Below, piece after piece: positions 40,535 through 47,709 of a stretch of 64,000 nucleotides of DNA. Position 1 is the first letter of the stretch, and the number at the start of each line of letters is the position of its first letter. The stretch lies in the NCBI GenBank assembly GCA_030653385.1, contig JAURZM010000040.1:1-64000 (forward strand), given 5' to 3'. The translations under genes were made by a program, and so were the position numbers. Source of the stretch: Rubrivivax sp. GTDB taxonomy: Bacteria; Pseudomonadota; Gammaproteobacteria; Burkholderiales; Burkholderiaceae_C. The notes beneath the pieces are model-generated. The model was not told the DNA's origin. It saw only the letters and a list, made by a program, of their open reading frames with translations, and ran no database searches.

Positions 40535-40998
40535 CCGACGCCACCCGCGCGCAGCTGCAGCGCGTGACGGACAGCGCCGGCATGCTGGTGCTGCTGATAT
40601 TGACGCACCCCAGCATCGACACCGTCTATGTGGTCAACGACACCCGCGACTGGGTCATCTCCGGCCAGACGTGGGTGGGCTTGCCCTTTCGCTTCAAGCT
40701 GCCACGCGGTGCCGCTGGCCAGGCGCAGCGGGCCACGCTGGAAGTGGACAACGTGGGGCGCGGGCTGAGCACCGAGCTGGAAAAGCTGCCGGCCGGCGCG
40801 GCCGTGCAAAGCACTATGCGCCTGGTGAGCCGCGCCACGCCCACCGTGACGGACTACGAGTTCACGGCGCCCCTGTCCAACGTGTCGGTGACAGTGAACA
40901 GCGTGCGGGCCCAGGTGGGCAACGACGACGCCCGCCGTGCGCCGGCGGTGCGCGTGCGCTTTGACCCGATGTTGACGCCAGGGCTGTTTGCGGGATGA
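40528..40998 (+). CDS. Minor tail protein (DUF1833 / gpL-like)
   Basis: A 156-residue protein with HPSIDTVYVVNDTRDWVISGQTWVGLPFRF (in two parts), a pattern of DUF1833 proteins found at the gpL position. In lambda, gpL binds a metal cluster in the tail tip; no Cys set is visible here. It overlaps the NlpC/P60 gene by 4 bp. Confidence 0.7.
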   Translation: MVTDATRAQLQRVTDSAGMLVLLILTHPSIDTVYVVNDTRDWVISGQTWVGLPFRFKLPRGAAGQAQRATLEVDNVGRGLSTELEKLPAGAAVQSTMRLVSRATPTVTDYEFTAPLSNVSVTVNSVRAQVGNDDARRAPAVRVRFDPMLTPGLFAG

Positions 40999-41444
40999 CG
41001 CCCAACCAGCTACTCCGCCAGGCCGAGCGGTACGTGGGCCTGCCGTACCAGCCGGCGCGCTTCACCTGCGCGCACCTGGCAGTGCAGGTGCAGAAAGAAC
41101 TGTTCAACCGTGAGGTGGGCGCCGATCTTCCGCGCCGGCACCCGGTGAGCCCAAACGCGCAGCACCAGCTGATCGAGACCGCACGTGCTGAACTGGCCGA
41201 GCTGGTGGCCGAACCCGAGACCGGCGACGCGGTGCTCTTCAAGCACGCAGTGCATGTGCAAGGCACCGGCCTGGTCGACCTGTGGCACGTGGGCACACTG
41301 TTCCTGGATGGCCTGGGCCAGGCCTGGGTGCTGCACACGCACGCCGGCGCCGGCAGCGTGGTGCTGGAATTGCTGGCGTCTTGCAAGGCGCGCGGCCTTC
41401 GCCTGGATGGGTTCTACCGCTGGAAAGTGGCGGTGCCGCAATGA
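40995..41444 (+). CDS. Tail NlpC/P60-type peptidase (gpK-like)
   Basis: A 149-residue protein with an NlpC/P60-like arrangement: YVGLPYQPARFTCAHLAVQVQ gives the catalytic Cys (~25), DAVLFKHAVHV the central strand and DLWHVGTLF the His (~96). Such peptidases in tail tips cut peptidoglycan during DNA entry. It lies just before the J-like gene, as lambda K before I and J. Confidence 0.75.
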   Translation: MTPNQLLRQAERYVGLPYQPARFTCAHLAVQVQKELFNREVGADLPRRHPVSPNAQHQLIETARAELAELVAEPETGDAVLFKHAVHVQGTGLVDLWHVGTLFLDGLGQAWVLHTHAGAGSVVLELLASCKARGLRLDGFYRWKVAVPQ

Positions 41445-44400
41445 CGCATCTGGTTGTCACCCCGCACCCGCTGACCCTGGAAGGCCGCACCATCACCGAG
41501 GTAGTGCAGCTGATTCCCGGCGAGTCGCTTGCCGACTTTCTGGGCCGCGCCGGCGTGGACCTGTCGCAGCAGGACTGGGTGGTGTCCATCGGCGGGGCAG
41601 TGGTGCCGGCGCTGATGTGGCCGCGCACGCGGCCCAAGCACGGGCAAATCATCGAATGCAGGCGTGTGGCCGGGCGAGACGTGTTCCGCGCGATCGCATT
41701 TGCAGTCCTGGCCTACTACACCTTCGGCGCAGGTGCCGGCTGGGCCGCTGGTGGTGGCCTGGGCACGTTTCTGGCGCAGACGGCTGTCTTCATGATCGGT
41801 TCTGCCGTCATCAACAAGGTGCTCCCGCCGCAGCGCGCGCGCCCGGCCACCTATGACCAAAGCACGGGCAGCACCTACAGCCTGGCGGGCGGCCGCAACC
41901 GCATGCGGCACTACGAACCGCTGGGGCTGCTGTTTGGCACCACAAAGGTGGTGCCTGACTACGCGGCGCAGCCGTACAGCTTCTTCGAGGCTGACGATCA
42001 GTTCCTGTCGATGCGCTTCTCGGGCGGTCTCAACGTGGGTGCCATCGGCACGCTGAAGATCGGCGACACGCCCATCGAGAGCTACGAAGACGTCTTTCAG
42101 ATGCGGGACGGCTTTCCCAGCGGCAACACCATCAACATCGACTGGAACAACGTCGACAGCGTGGATGGCGCGGTTCTTGAGGCGCCCACCGTGGCGCCTG
42201 GCGCCTGGGTGACACGCACCACTTCGCCAGGCACGCGCCGCCGGTCGCTGGACTTCGTGGCGCAGCTGTACGACATGGCCGACAACGGCACGATGAACCT
42301 GTTGTCGGTGTCGGTCGACGTCGAAGAGCGCCTGCTGCCTTCAGGCACGTTTGCGGCGGTGGGCGTATACACCTTCACCAGCGGCAGCACGCGGCCAGTG
42401 CGGCGGACGGTGACCTTGCCCGACCCGGGCGCGGCGGGCCAGTTTGAGATCCGCGTGCGCAAGCGCGAGGTGGACGTGGCCACCGGCCGCAAGAGCAATG
42501 CGCTGGAGTGGCAGTCGCTGAAGTCTTACCAGGTGGAAAGCGCACCGCTGGCCGGCTACCCGCAGTACGGCCTGCGCATCAGGGCCAGCGGCCAGCTGAA
42601 CGGCACCGTAGACCAGCTCAGCTGGGTGGGCAGCCAGAGGGCCACGCAGGTGTGGAACGGCTCGGCTTTTGTCGACCAGGTCACCAGCAACCCAGGCGCG
42701 CAGATTCTGCAGTTCGCACGCGGCCTGTACGACGGCGACGGCCGCCTGCAGGCCGGCATGGGCCTGCCCGATGACCAGATCGACATCGACCAGCTGAAGG
42801 CCTTCACGCTGCACTGCGCGGCCAACGGCTACGAGTTTGACCACTGGTTTGACGCCCCGCTGAGCTGCCAGGACCTGATGGACAGCATTGCCGCGGTGGG
42901 CCTGGGCAGCATCAGCGACCACACCGGCAAGCTGGGCGTGGTGTGGGCCGCGCCGGGCCAGCCGATTGAAGCCGTGGTCAACATGGGCAACATCAGCGCG
43001 GGCACCTTCAGCGTGGAGTACGTGACGCGCGAAGTGGCCGAAGAGCTGGAGGTGAGCTGGTTCGACCGCGCTTCGGGCTACAAGCCGCGCAGCCTGCGCA
43101 TCCTGGCGCCTGGTGTGACGGTGCCGCGTGAGACGGCCCGTCTGTCGCCTGCCGGTGTGGTGACCGAGGCCGCTGCGGTTCGCGTGGCACGGTGGACCAT
43201 GGGCCAGAACATCTCGGGCCGCAAGTCGGTGACCTGGGAGATGGACCTGGAGCACCTGGCCTTCAGGCGCTACAGCATCATCGCCTTAAGCCACGACCTG
43301 ACGCAGTGGGGGTACGGCGGCCGCGTGCGCAGTGCAGTCAGCCCTGGTGGTGTGGTGACGCTTGAGCTGGACGACGAAGTGCCCGCCGGCGCCACCCGCT
43401 ACATCGGCCTGCGCATCCCCGGCGAGAAGGGCTACCGCGTGTTCAGCGTGGCCACCTTCTCTGGCACTGCCCACAGCGTGACGCTGGTGGGCGCCTGGCC
43501 GGGCGGCGTGCCATTTCCTGGCGACAGTGCCGCCAACCCGCCCGAGGACACCCTGTGGATCTACGACTTCAAGGCCGAGCCGGGGCAGCGCATGCGGGTG
43601 GTGGACATCGCGCCCACCGAGGACATGAAGGGCGCACGCATCGTGGCCGTGCCCGAGCCCGATGCGCTGTGGACGTACATGGCCAGCGGCGCCTACACCG
43701 CTTCACCTGCGCCAGCCGCTGCCGAGCCGCTGGTGGCCAGCAACGTGGTGGTCACCCAGCGCAGGCTGGACTTGAACGTGACCAACGATGCAGAGCTTTG
43801 GATTGCCTTTGATGTGACCGGGCCCTTCAACAGTGCGCAGATCTGGGGCGCACCGCAGGGCGAGGTGCTGCAGCTGCTGGGCCAGACCGTGGTGCCGCGA
43901 TTCGGCCCAGTGCTGGTGGGCAACGACGGCATCTTCGTGCTGGAGGTGCGGCCCTTCGACCAGCTGGGCCGGCCCGGTACCAGCGTGAGCGTGGACTACG
44001 ACGTGACGCTTGGCACCATCGTTGCCGGCACCTCGGCGCAGCTGGTGCGCCTGGCGGCGACGGCCCAGCTGTTCACCTTCAACGCAGCCGGCGCGGCCGC
44101 GCCTTCGAGCCAGACGATCACCTTGACAGCTCAGCTGATCAACCTGACTGGCACGGCCACCTTCGTGGCCACCCTGTACGACGCCAGCAATGCCAGCCTG
44201 GGCACCGTGACGTTGGGCGGCAGCGGCAACGTGCGCAACATGACAGAGGCGCAGTTCGGTGTGGCCCACCACGCCATCGTGGTGGCCACGCTGGGGGCCT
44301 TGAGCGACCAGATCACCTTGTCGCGCGTGCAGGACGGCGCCGGCGGTACCGGGGTGGACGGCTTGACGGTGGCCATCGACAACGAATCGCACACGGTGCC

Positions 44401-46174
44401 GGCATCGAGTGCCGGTGTCGTCAGCAGCTATGCCGGAAGCGGCGCGCAGATCGTGGCCTTCGAGGGCGGTGCTGCGCTGGCTGCCAGCGCCAGCGCGGTG
44501 GTCAGTGCGTTCCGCATCGGCACCATCACGCAGGCGCCTGCGAGCTCGCTGACGATTGGCGCAGTCAGCTATGCCGTCAACACCGCGACCATCGCGGTGC
44601 ACTCGGCAATGGGCAGTGGCGTCGACGCTGTGGTGCTGACGATCCCCGTCACCGTCTATCGCGCCGACGGCAGCTCGGTGGTCATCAACAAGAAGCAGAC
44701 CATCACCAAGAGCAAGCAGGGCGCCACCGGCGACCCAGGTGCGAACGCCACGCTGCTGGCCCTGCTGGCCACTGCCGGCGTTTTCACCTTCAACAGCTCG
44801 GGCGCGGCCGCGCCTTCGGGCCAGACCATCACCCTCACAGCGCAGCTGAGCAACGTCAGCGGCACGGCCACGTTTGTGTGCACCCGGTACGACGCGGCCG
44901 ACGCCAGCCTGGGCACCGTGACGCTGGGTGGCAGCGGCAACGTTCGCACGCTGACCGCGGCGCAGTTTGGCGTGGCGGCCTACGCCGTCATCTCGGCAAC
45001 GCTGGGGGCGCTGAGTGACCAAGTGACCGTCTCGCGTGTGCAAGACGGCGCCGGCGGCGCTGGCGGCACGAACGGCCTGACCGTGGTGCTGGACAACGAA
45101 GCCCACACCGTGCCTGCATCCAGCGCTGGCGTTGTCAGCAGCTATGCCGGCAGCGGCGCGCAGCTGGAGGCCTTCGAAGGTGGTTCGGCGCTGGCGGCCA
45201 GCGCCAGCGCGGTGGTGAGCGCTTTCCGCATCGGCACGATCACTCAGGTGCCCGCTTCGACGCTGACCATTGGCGGGGTCAGCTACTCCGGCAACGTGGC
45301 CACCATGGCGGTGCACTCGGCGATGGCCGACGGCGTCGACTCGGTGTTGCTGACGATCCCGGTCACCGTCTACCGCGCCGACGGCAGTTCGGTGGTCATC
45401 AACAAGAAGCAGACCATCACCAAGAGCAAGCAAGGTGCCGCTGGCGACCCGGGTGCTCCTGCAACGCTGCTGACGCTGCAGAAGACGGCCGACGTCTTCA
45501 CCTTCGACACCTTTGGCGCTGCGTCGCCAAGCAGCCAGACGATCAGCTTCACGGCGACGCTGGCCAATGTGTCTGGCACGGCCACCTTTGTGGCTACCCG
45601 CTATGACCTGAGCAACACCAGCCTGGGCACCGTGACGCTGGGTGGCAGCGGCAACACCAGGTCAATGACGGCCGCGCAGTTTGGCTCGGCGGCCTACGCG
45701 GTGGTTGAGGCCACGCTGGGGGCATTGAGCGACACGGTGACCGTCAACCGCCAGGTGTCTGGCCCGCCGGCGGAAGGGCCGGTGTCACCGGGCTACATCG
45801 AGGTGAGTCACGACGAAGTGTTTCCCGATGTGGCCGGCGCCATCGTTCAGTTCCGCCGCGACGGCACCGTGCACACGGCGCAAGGGCCCATCACCGGGGC
45901 CTCTTACTCGCTGTTCGGCAACTGGTACGAGGGTGGCAGTTCGACGGTCGGTGACGACTACGACGTGCGGGTGGACGTGGTCAACAGGCAGGGCGACTTG
46001 CTTGGCACCTACAACACCTGGCTTCAGTTGAACACCAGCTGGACCTTTGCTGTTGAAGAGACCGTGTCGGCCGTGCATTCGGACCTGCTCTTCAACTACT
46101 ACATCCGGCGTCGCTCAGACGGGCTGACGATGGTCGTTGGCAGTGGCTATTTGTGGGCCCGTTCAGCGGCCTGA
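41441..46174 (+). CDS. Central tail hub / host-specificity protein (gpI-gpJ-like)
   Basis: A 1577-residue protein. Residues ~1-125 resemble lambda gpI, ending in a hydrophobic pair (AFAVLAYYTFGAGAGWAAGG, FLAQTAVFMIGSAVINKVLPP), then GGRNRMRHYEPLGLLFGTTKVVPDYA starts the gpJ-like hub. Residues ~130-760 are the hub with fibronectin-like segments. Residues ~865-1430 contain two full and one partial ~238-residue repeats (...FTFN..GAAAPS.QTITL... to ..VINKKQTITKSKQGA.GDPGA), then a unique C-terminal domain (~1445-1577) probably contacting the receptor. Start at 41441 overlaps the peptidase stop. Confidence 0.8.
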   Translation: MTHLVVTPHPLTLEGRTITEVVQLIPGESLADFLGRAGVDLSQQDWVVSIGGAVVPALMWPRTRPKHGQIIECRRVAGRDVFRAIAFAVLAYYTFGAGAGWAAGGGLGTFLAQTAVFMIGSAVINKVLPPQRARPATYDQSTGSTYSLAGGRNRMRHYEPLGLLFGTTKVVPDYAAQPYSFFEADDQFLSMRFSGGLNVGAIGTLKIGDTPIESYEDVFQMRDGFPSGNTINIDWNNVDSVDGAVLEAPTVAPGAWVTRTTSPGTRRRSLDFVAQLYDMADNGTMNLLSVSVDVEERLLPSGTFAAVGVYTFTSGSTRPVRRTVTLPDPGAAGQFEIRVRKREVDVATGRKSNALEWQSLKSYQVESAPLAGYPQYGLRIRASGQLNGTVDQLSWVGSQRATQVWNGSAFVDQVTSNPGAQILQFARGLYDGDGRLQAGMGLPDDQIDIDQLKAFTLHCAANGYEFDHWFDAPLSCQDLMDSIAAVGLGSISDHTGKLGVVWAAPGQPIEAVVNMGNISAGTFSVEYVTREVAEELEVSWFDRASGYKPRSLRILAPGVTVPRETARLSPAGVVTEAAAVRVARWTMGQNISGRKSVTWEMDLEHLAFRRYSIIALSHDLTQWGYGGRVRSAVSPGGVVTLELDDEVPAGATRYIGLRIPGEKGYRVFSVATFSGTAHSVTLVGAWPGGVPFPGDSAANPPEDTLWIYDFKAEPGQRMRVVDIAPTEDMKGARIVAVPEPDALWTYMASGAYTASPAPAAAEPLVASNVVVTQRRLDLNVTNDAELWIAFDVTGPFNSAQIWGAPQGEVLQLLGQTVVPRFGPVLVGNDGIFVLEVRPFDQLGRPGTSVSVDYDVTLGTIVAGTSAQLVRLAATAQLFTFNAAGAAAPSSQTITLTAQLINLTGTATFVATLYDASNASLGTVTLGGSGNVRNMTEAQFGVAHHAIVVATLGALSDQITLSRVQDGAGGTGVDGLTVAIDNESHTVPASSAGVVSSYAGSGAQIVAFEGGAALAASASAVVSAFRIGTITQAPASSLTIGAVSYAVNTATIAVHSAMGSGVDAVVLTIPVTVYRADGSSVVINKKQTITKSKQGATGDPGANATLLALLATAGVFTFNSSGAAAPSGQTITLTAQLSNVSGTATFVCTRYDAADASLGTVTLGGSGNVRTLTAAQFGVAAYAVISATLGALSDQVTVSRVQDGAGGAGGTNGLTVVLDNEAHTVPASSAGVVSSYAGSGAQLEAFEGGSALAASASAVVSAFRIGTITQVPASTLTIGGVSYSGNVATMAVHSAMADGVDSVLLTIPVTVYRADGSSVVINKKQTITKSKQGAAGDPGAPATLLTLQKTADVFTFDTFGAASPSSQTISFTATLANVSGTATFVATRYDLSNTSLGTVTLGGSGNTRSMTAAQFGSAAYAVVEATLGALSDTVTVNRQVSGPPAEGPVSPGYIEVSHDEVFPDVAGAIVQFRRDGTVHTAQGPITGASYSLFGNWYEGGSSTVGDDYDVRVDVVNRQGDLLGTYNTWLQLNTSWTFAVEETVSAVHSDLLFNYYIRRRSDGLTMVVGSGYLWARSAA
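44040..45740 (+). repeat. Tandem ~714-bp intragenic repeats in the J-like gene
   Basis: Units begin near 44040, 44754 and 45468 (period 714 bp, 238 codons); the third is cut after about 85 codons. Protein identity between units 1 and 2 is high, e.g. VPASSAGVVSSYAGSGAQ and VINKKQTITKSKQGA are identical. Such repeats can expand or contract by recombination. Confidence 0.8.
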
Positions 46175-46187
46175 AGGGGTGAGATTC

Positions 46188-46403
46188 ATGCGTTCCAGCT
46201 TCTGTGTTGTTTGCCTTGCTGCGGCCCTGCTGATGCAGGGCTGCGTGCCTTCCACCAAGCCATTGAAGAAAGGCAAACAGCAGGTTGGCCAGGGCCAGCT
46301 TTGCCGGTGGGAACTGGGCCGCTGCGAGACGATTTTCCCGGCCGACCTGTTGCACGCAGAACCGCTGGGTTTGGCCACAGGAGACCCCGGCCACCAGCCA
46401 TAA
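46188..46403 (+). CDS. Small phage lipoprotein
   Basis: A 71-residue protein with signal peptide CVVCLAAALLMQGC and lipobox LMQGC (Cys ~19). The mature ~52 residues include two Cys (QLCRWELGRCE). GGGGTGAG lies ahead of the ATG at 46188. It follows the J-like gene, where phages such as T5 place lipoproteins that block their own receptor; the same role is conceivable here but unproven. Confidence 0.6.
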   Translation: MRSSFCVVCLAAALLMQGCVPSTKPLKKGKQQVGQGQLCRWELGRCETIFPADLLHAEPLGLATGDPGHQP

Positions 46404-46507
46404 AAAACAGGGCGACCCGGCCAGGTGCGCTAACACCTGACCGAGCCGCCAGCCGCAGTGGACTGCGAACCAGCCAAGGCCCTGCTACCTCGCGCGAGGC
46501 GGGGTCA

Positions 46508-46524
46508 GTTTAAGGCCCTTAAAC
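46508..46524. promoter_or_regulatory. Palindrome GTTTAAGGcCCTTAAAC before the methylase gene
   Basis: A perfect 8+8 dyad around one base, ending 10 bp before the methylase GTG start. The half-site GTTTAAGG recurs in other non-coding parts of the prophage (3080, 29959, 30597, and inverted at 47341). It may be an operator for a phage regulator. Confidence 0.45.
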
Positions 46525-46534
46525 GGAGTCCACC

Positions 46535-47299
46535 GTGACGCAACCCATCATCCCTTGGATCGGCGGCAAACGCCGGCTTGCTCAGCACCTGCTACCCATG
46601 TTTCCAGCCCACACCTGCTACGTCGAACCCTTCTGTGGGGCGGCCGCGCTGTTCTTCCTGAAAGAGCGCAGCCAGGTCGAGGTGCTGAACGACATCAACA
46701 GCGAGCTGGTGCGCCTGTATCGCGTGCTGCAGCATCACCTGGAAGAGTTCGTCAGGCAGTTCAAATGGGCGCTGGCCAGCCGCGAGATGTTCACCTGGGC
46801 GCAGCAGACGCCGCCGGCAACCTTGACCGACATCCAGCGTGCTGCGCGCTTCTACTACCTGCAGCGCCTGGCATTCGGGGCCAAGGTGCAAGGCCAGACA
46901 TTCGGGACCGCCACGACGGCGCCGGCCAGGCTGAACCTGCTGCGCATCGAGGAGGAGCTGAGCGAGGCGCATCTGAGGCTCAGCGGGGTCCAGGTCGAGC
47001 ACCTGGCCTGGGACGCCTGCGTGCAGCGCTACGACCGGCCACACACGCTTTTCTACATGGACCCGCCGTACTGGGGAACCGAGGGCTATGGGGTGGATTT
47101 CGGCCTGGAAAACTACGCCAGGATGGCCGATCTAATGCGGTCCATGAAAGGCCAGGCGGTGGTCAGCGTGAACGACATCCCGGAGATGCGGGAGGCGTTT
47201 AAGGGCCTGAAGATGAGCCGTCTGACGATCACCTACTCGGTCGGCAAGGCGGGCACTCGGAAGCCGACTGGCGAGCTGGTTATCCACAACCTGCGCTGA
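46535..47299 (+). CDS. Dam-type (D12 class) DNA N6-adenine methyltransferase
   Basis: A 254-residue S-adenosylmethionine-dependent adenine methylase. Motif order is that of the alpha/D12 class: IPWIGGKRRLA (motif X, ~6-16), VEPFCGAAALFF (motif I, ~30-41), DINSELV, and the catalytic DPPYWGTEGY (motif IV, ~176-185). Start is GTG 46535 with GGAG upstream. It is the last rightward gene, just inside the right phage end. Phage Dam enzymes protect DNA from host restriction or alter regulation; the target sequence cannot be read from the gene. Confidence 0.9.
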   Translation: MTQPIIPWIGGKRRLAQHLLPMFPAHTCYVEPFCGAAALFFLKERSQVEVLNDINSELVRLYRVLQHHLEEFVRQFKWALASREMFTWAQQTPPATLTDIQRAARFYYLQRLAFGAKVQGQTFGTATTAPARLNLLRIEEELSEAHLRLSGVQVEHLAWDACVQRYDRPHTLFYMDPPYWGTEGYGVDFGLENYARMADLMRSMKGQAVVSVNDIPEMREAFKGLKMSRLTITYSVGKAGTRKPTGELVIHNLR

Positions 47300-47381
47300 C
47301 GACGGCGTCAGCTTGTGGACAGGTCAGAAAGCCGCCGCGACCTTAAACAACGGCCCGGCCGCGTGTTTTGGGCCTTAAGTC

Positions 47382-47440
47382 ACTGCCAAAGCGCGCGCCG
47401 TTTACTGCCAAAGGCGGCGGAAATCGCTGCCAAAGCGCGC
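47382..47440. repeat. Right-end transposase-binding-like repeats (three copies, 22-bp period)
   Basis: ACTGCCAAAGCG (47382-47393), TTTACTGCCAAAGGCGG (47401-47417) and GCTGCCAAAGCGCGC (47426-47440); their TGCCA cores start at 47384, 47406 and 47428, exactly 22 bp apart. The middle copy pairs, inverted, with the left-end site at 2762-2780. Regular two-turn spacing is what a transposase assembling on one face of DNA would need. Confidence 0.6.
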
Positions 47441-47534
47441 GGCGCGCTATTACTCGTGCGTCAGCGTCCGAGAACCATCCTACGCCTGTGGCAGCCAGCG
47501 CTATCAATTGCGCTATCAAACCGGGCTTCGAGGT

Positions 47535-47568
47535 CAGAAAAGACAAAGGCCTTCCGAAGAAGGCCTTT
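47535..47568 (-). terminator. Intrinsic terminator of tRNA-Asn
   Basis: AAAGGCCTTC-CGAA-GAAGGCCTTT (47545-47568), a perfect 10-bp stem; on the minus strand it is followed by GTCTTTTCT. It lies 30 bp after the tRNA 3' end. Confidence 0.85.
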
Positions 47569-47597
47569 GAAATCAACATGTTGCGCCACTTGTTGGG

Positions 47598-47673
47598 TGG
47601 CTCCCCGACCTGGGCTCGAACCAGGGACCTACGGATTAACAGTCCGGCGCTCTACCGACTGAGCTATCGAGGA
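47598..47673 (-). tRNA. tRNA-Asn (anticodon GTT)
   Basis: A 76-nt cloverleaf on the minus strand with CCA encoded (TGG on the plus strand at 47598-47600). Acceptor arms TCCTCGA/TCGGGGA pair with one G-U; the anticodon loop reads CTGTTAA with GTT at tRNA positions 34-36, and the T-loop is TTCGAGC. Standard Asn tRNA. It is host sequence; a transposable phage does not need it as an attachment site. Confidence 0.97.
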
Positions 47674-47709
47674 ATGTAGCCTGTGAGTATAGCCCGAAAA
47701 ATCAGGGCC

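Larger units (their letters stand above)
2540..47460. mobile_element. Mu-like transposable prophage with lambda-like tail genes
   Basis: Ends are approximate. The element carries MuA-type DDE transposase, MuB-type ATPase, Ner, GemA/gp16 and Mor homologues (leftward early operon), an S24-type repressor, lysis genes, Mu-type terminase, portal and gpF, a protease-capsid fusion, and a siphovirus tail set (tube, G/GT, tape measure, L, K and J positions). This combination of Mu-type transposition with a lambda-type tail is known from Pseudomonas B3/D3112-type phages; an early operon opposed to the late genes is reminiscent of BcepMu. Inverted repeats built on TGCCAAAG occur at both termini. All essential modules appear intact, so the prophage may be inducible. 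Confidence 0.9.
47300..47597. other. Right phage end and tRNA-terminator region
   Basis: No gene in 298 bp. It contains an inverted GTTTAAGG word (47341), the three 22-bp-spaced TGCCAAAG repeats of the phage right end (47382-47440), GCGCTATCAA repeated at about 47499 and 47510, and the tRNA-Asn terminator hairpin at 47545-47568. The phage-host junction should lie shortly after 47440. Confidence 0.6.

Noticed and set aside
47598-47673. tRNA-Asn as prophage attachment site
   Set aside because: The phage integrates by DDE transposition, the right-end repeats stop 150 bp before the tRNA, and no tRNA fragment duplicate was seen at the left end.
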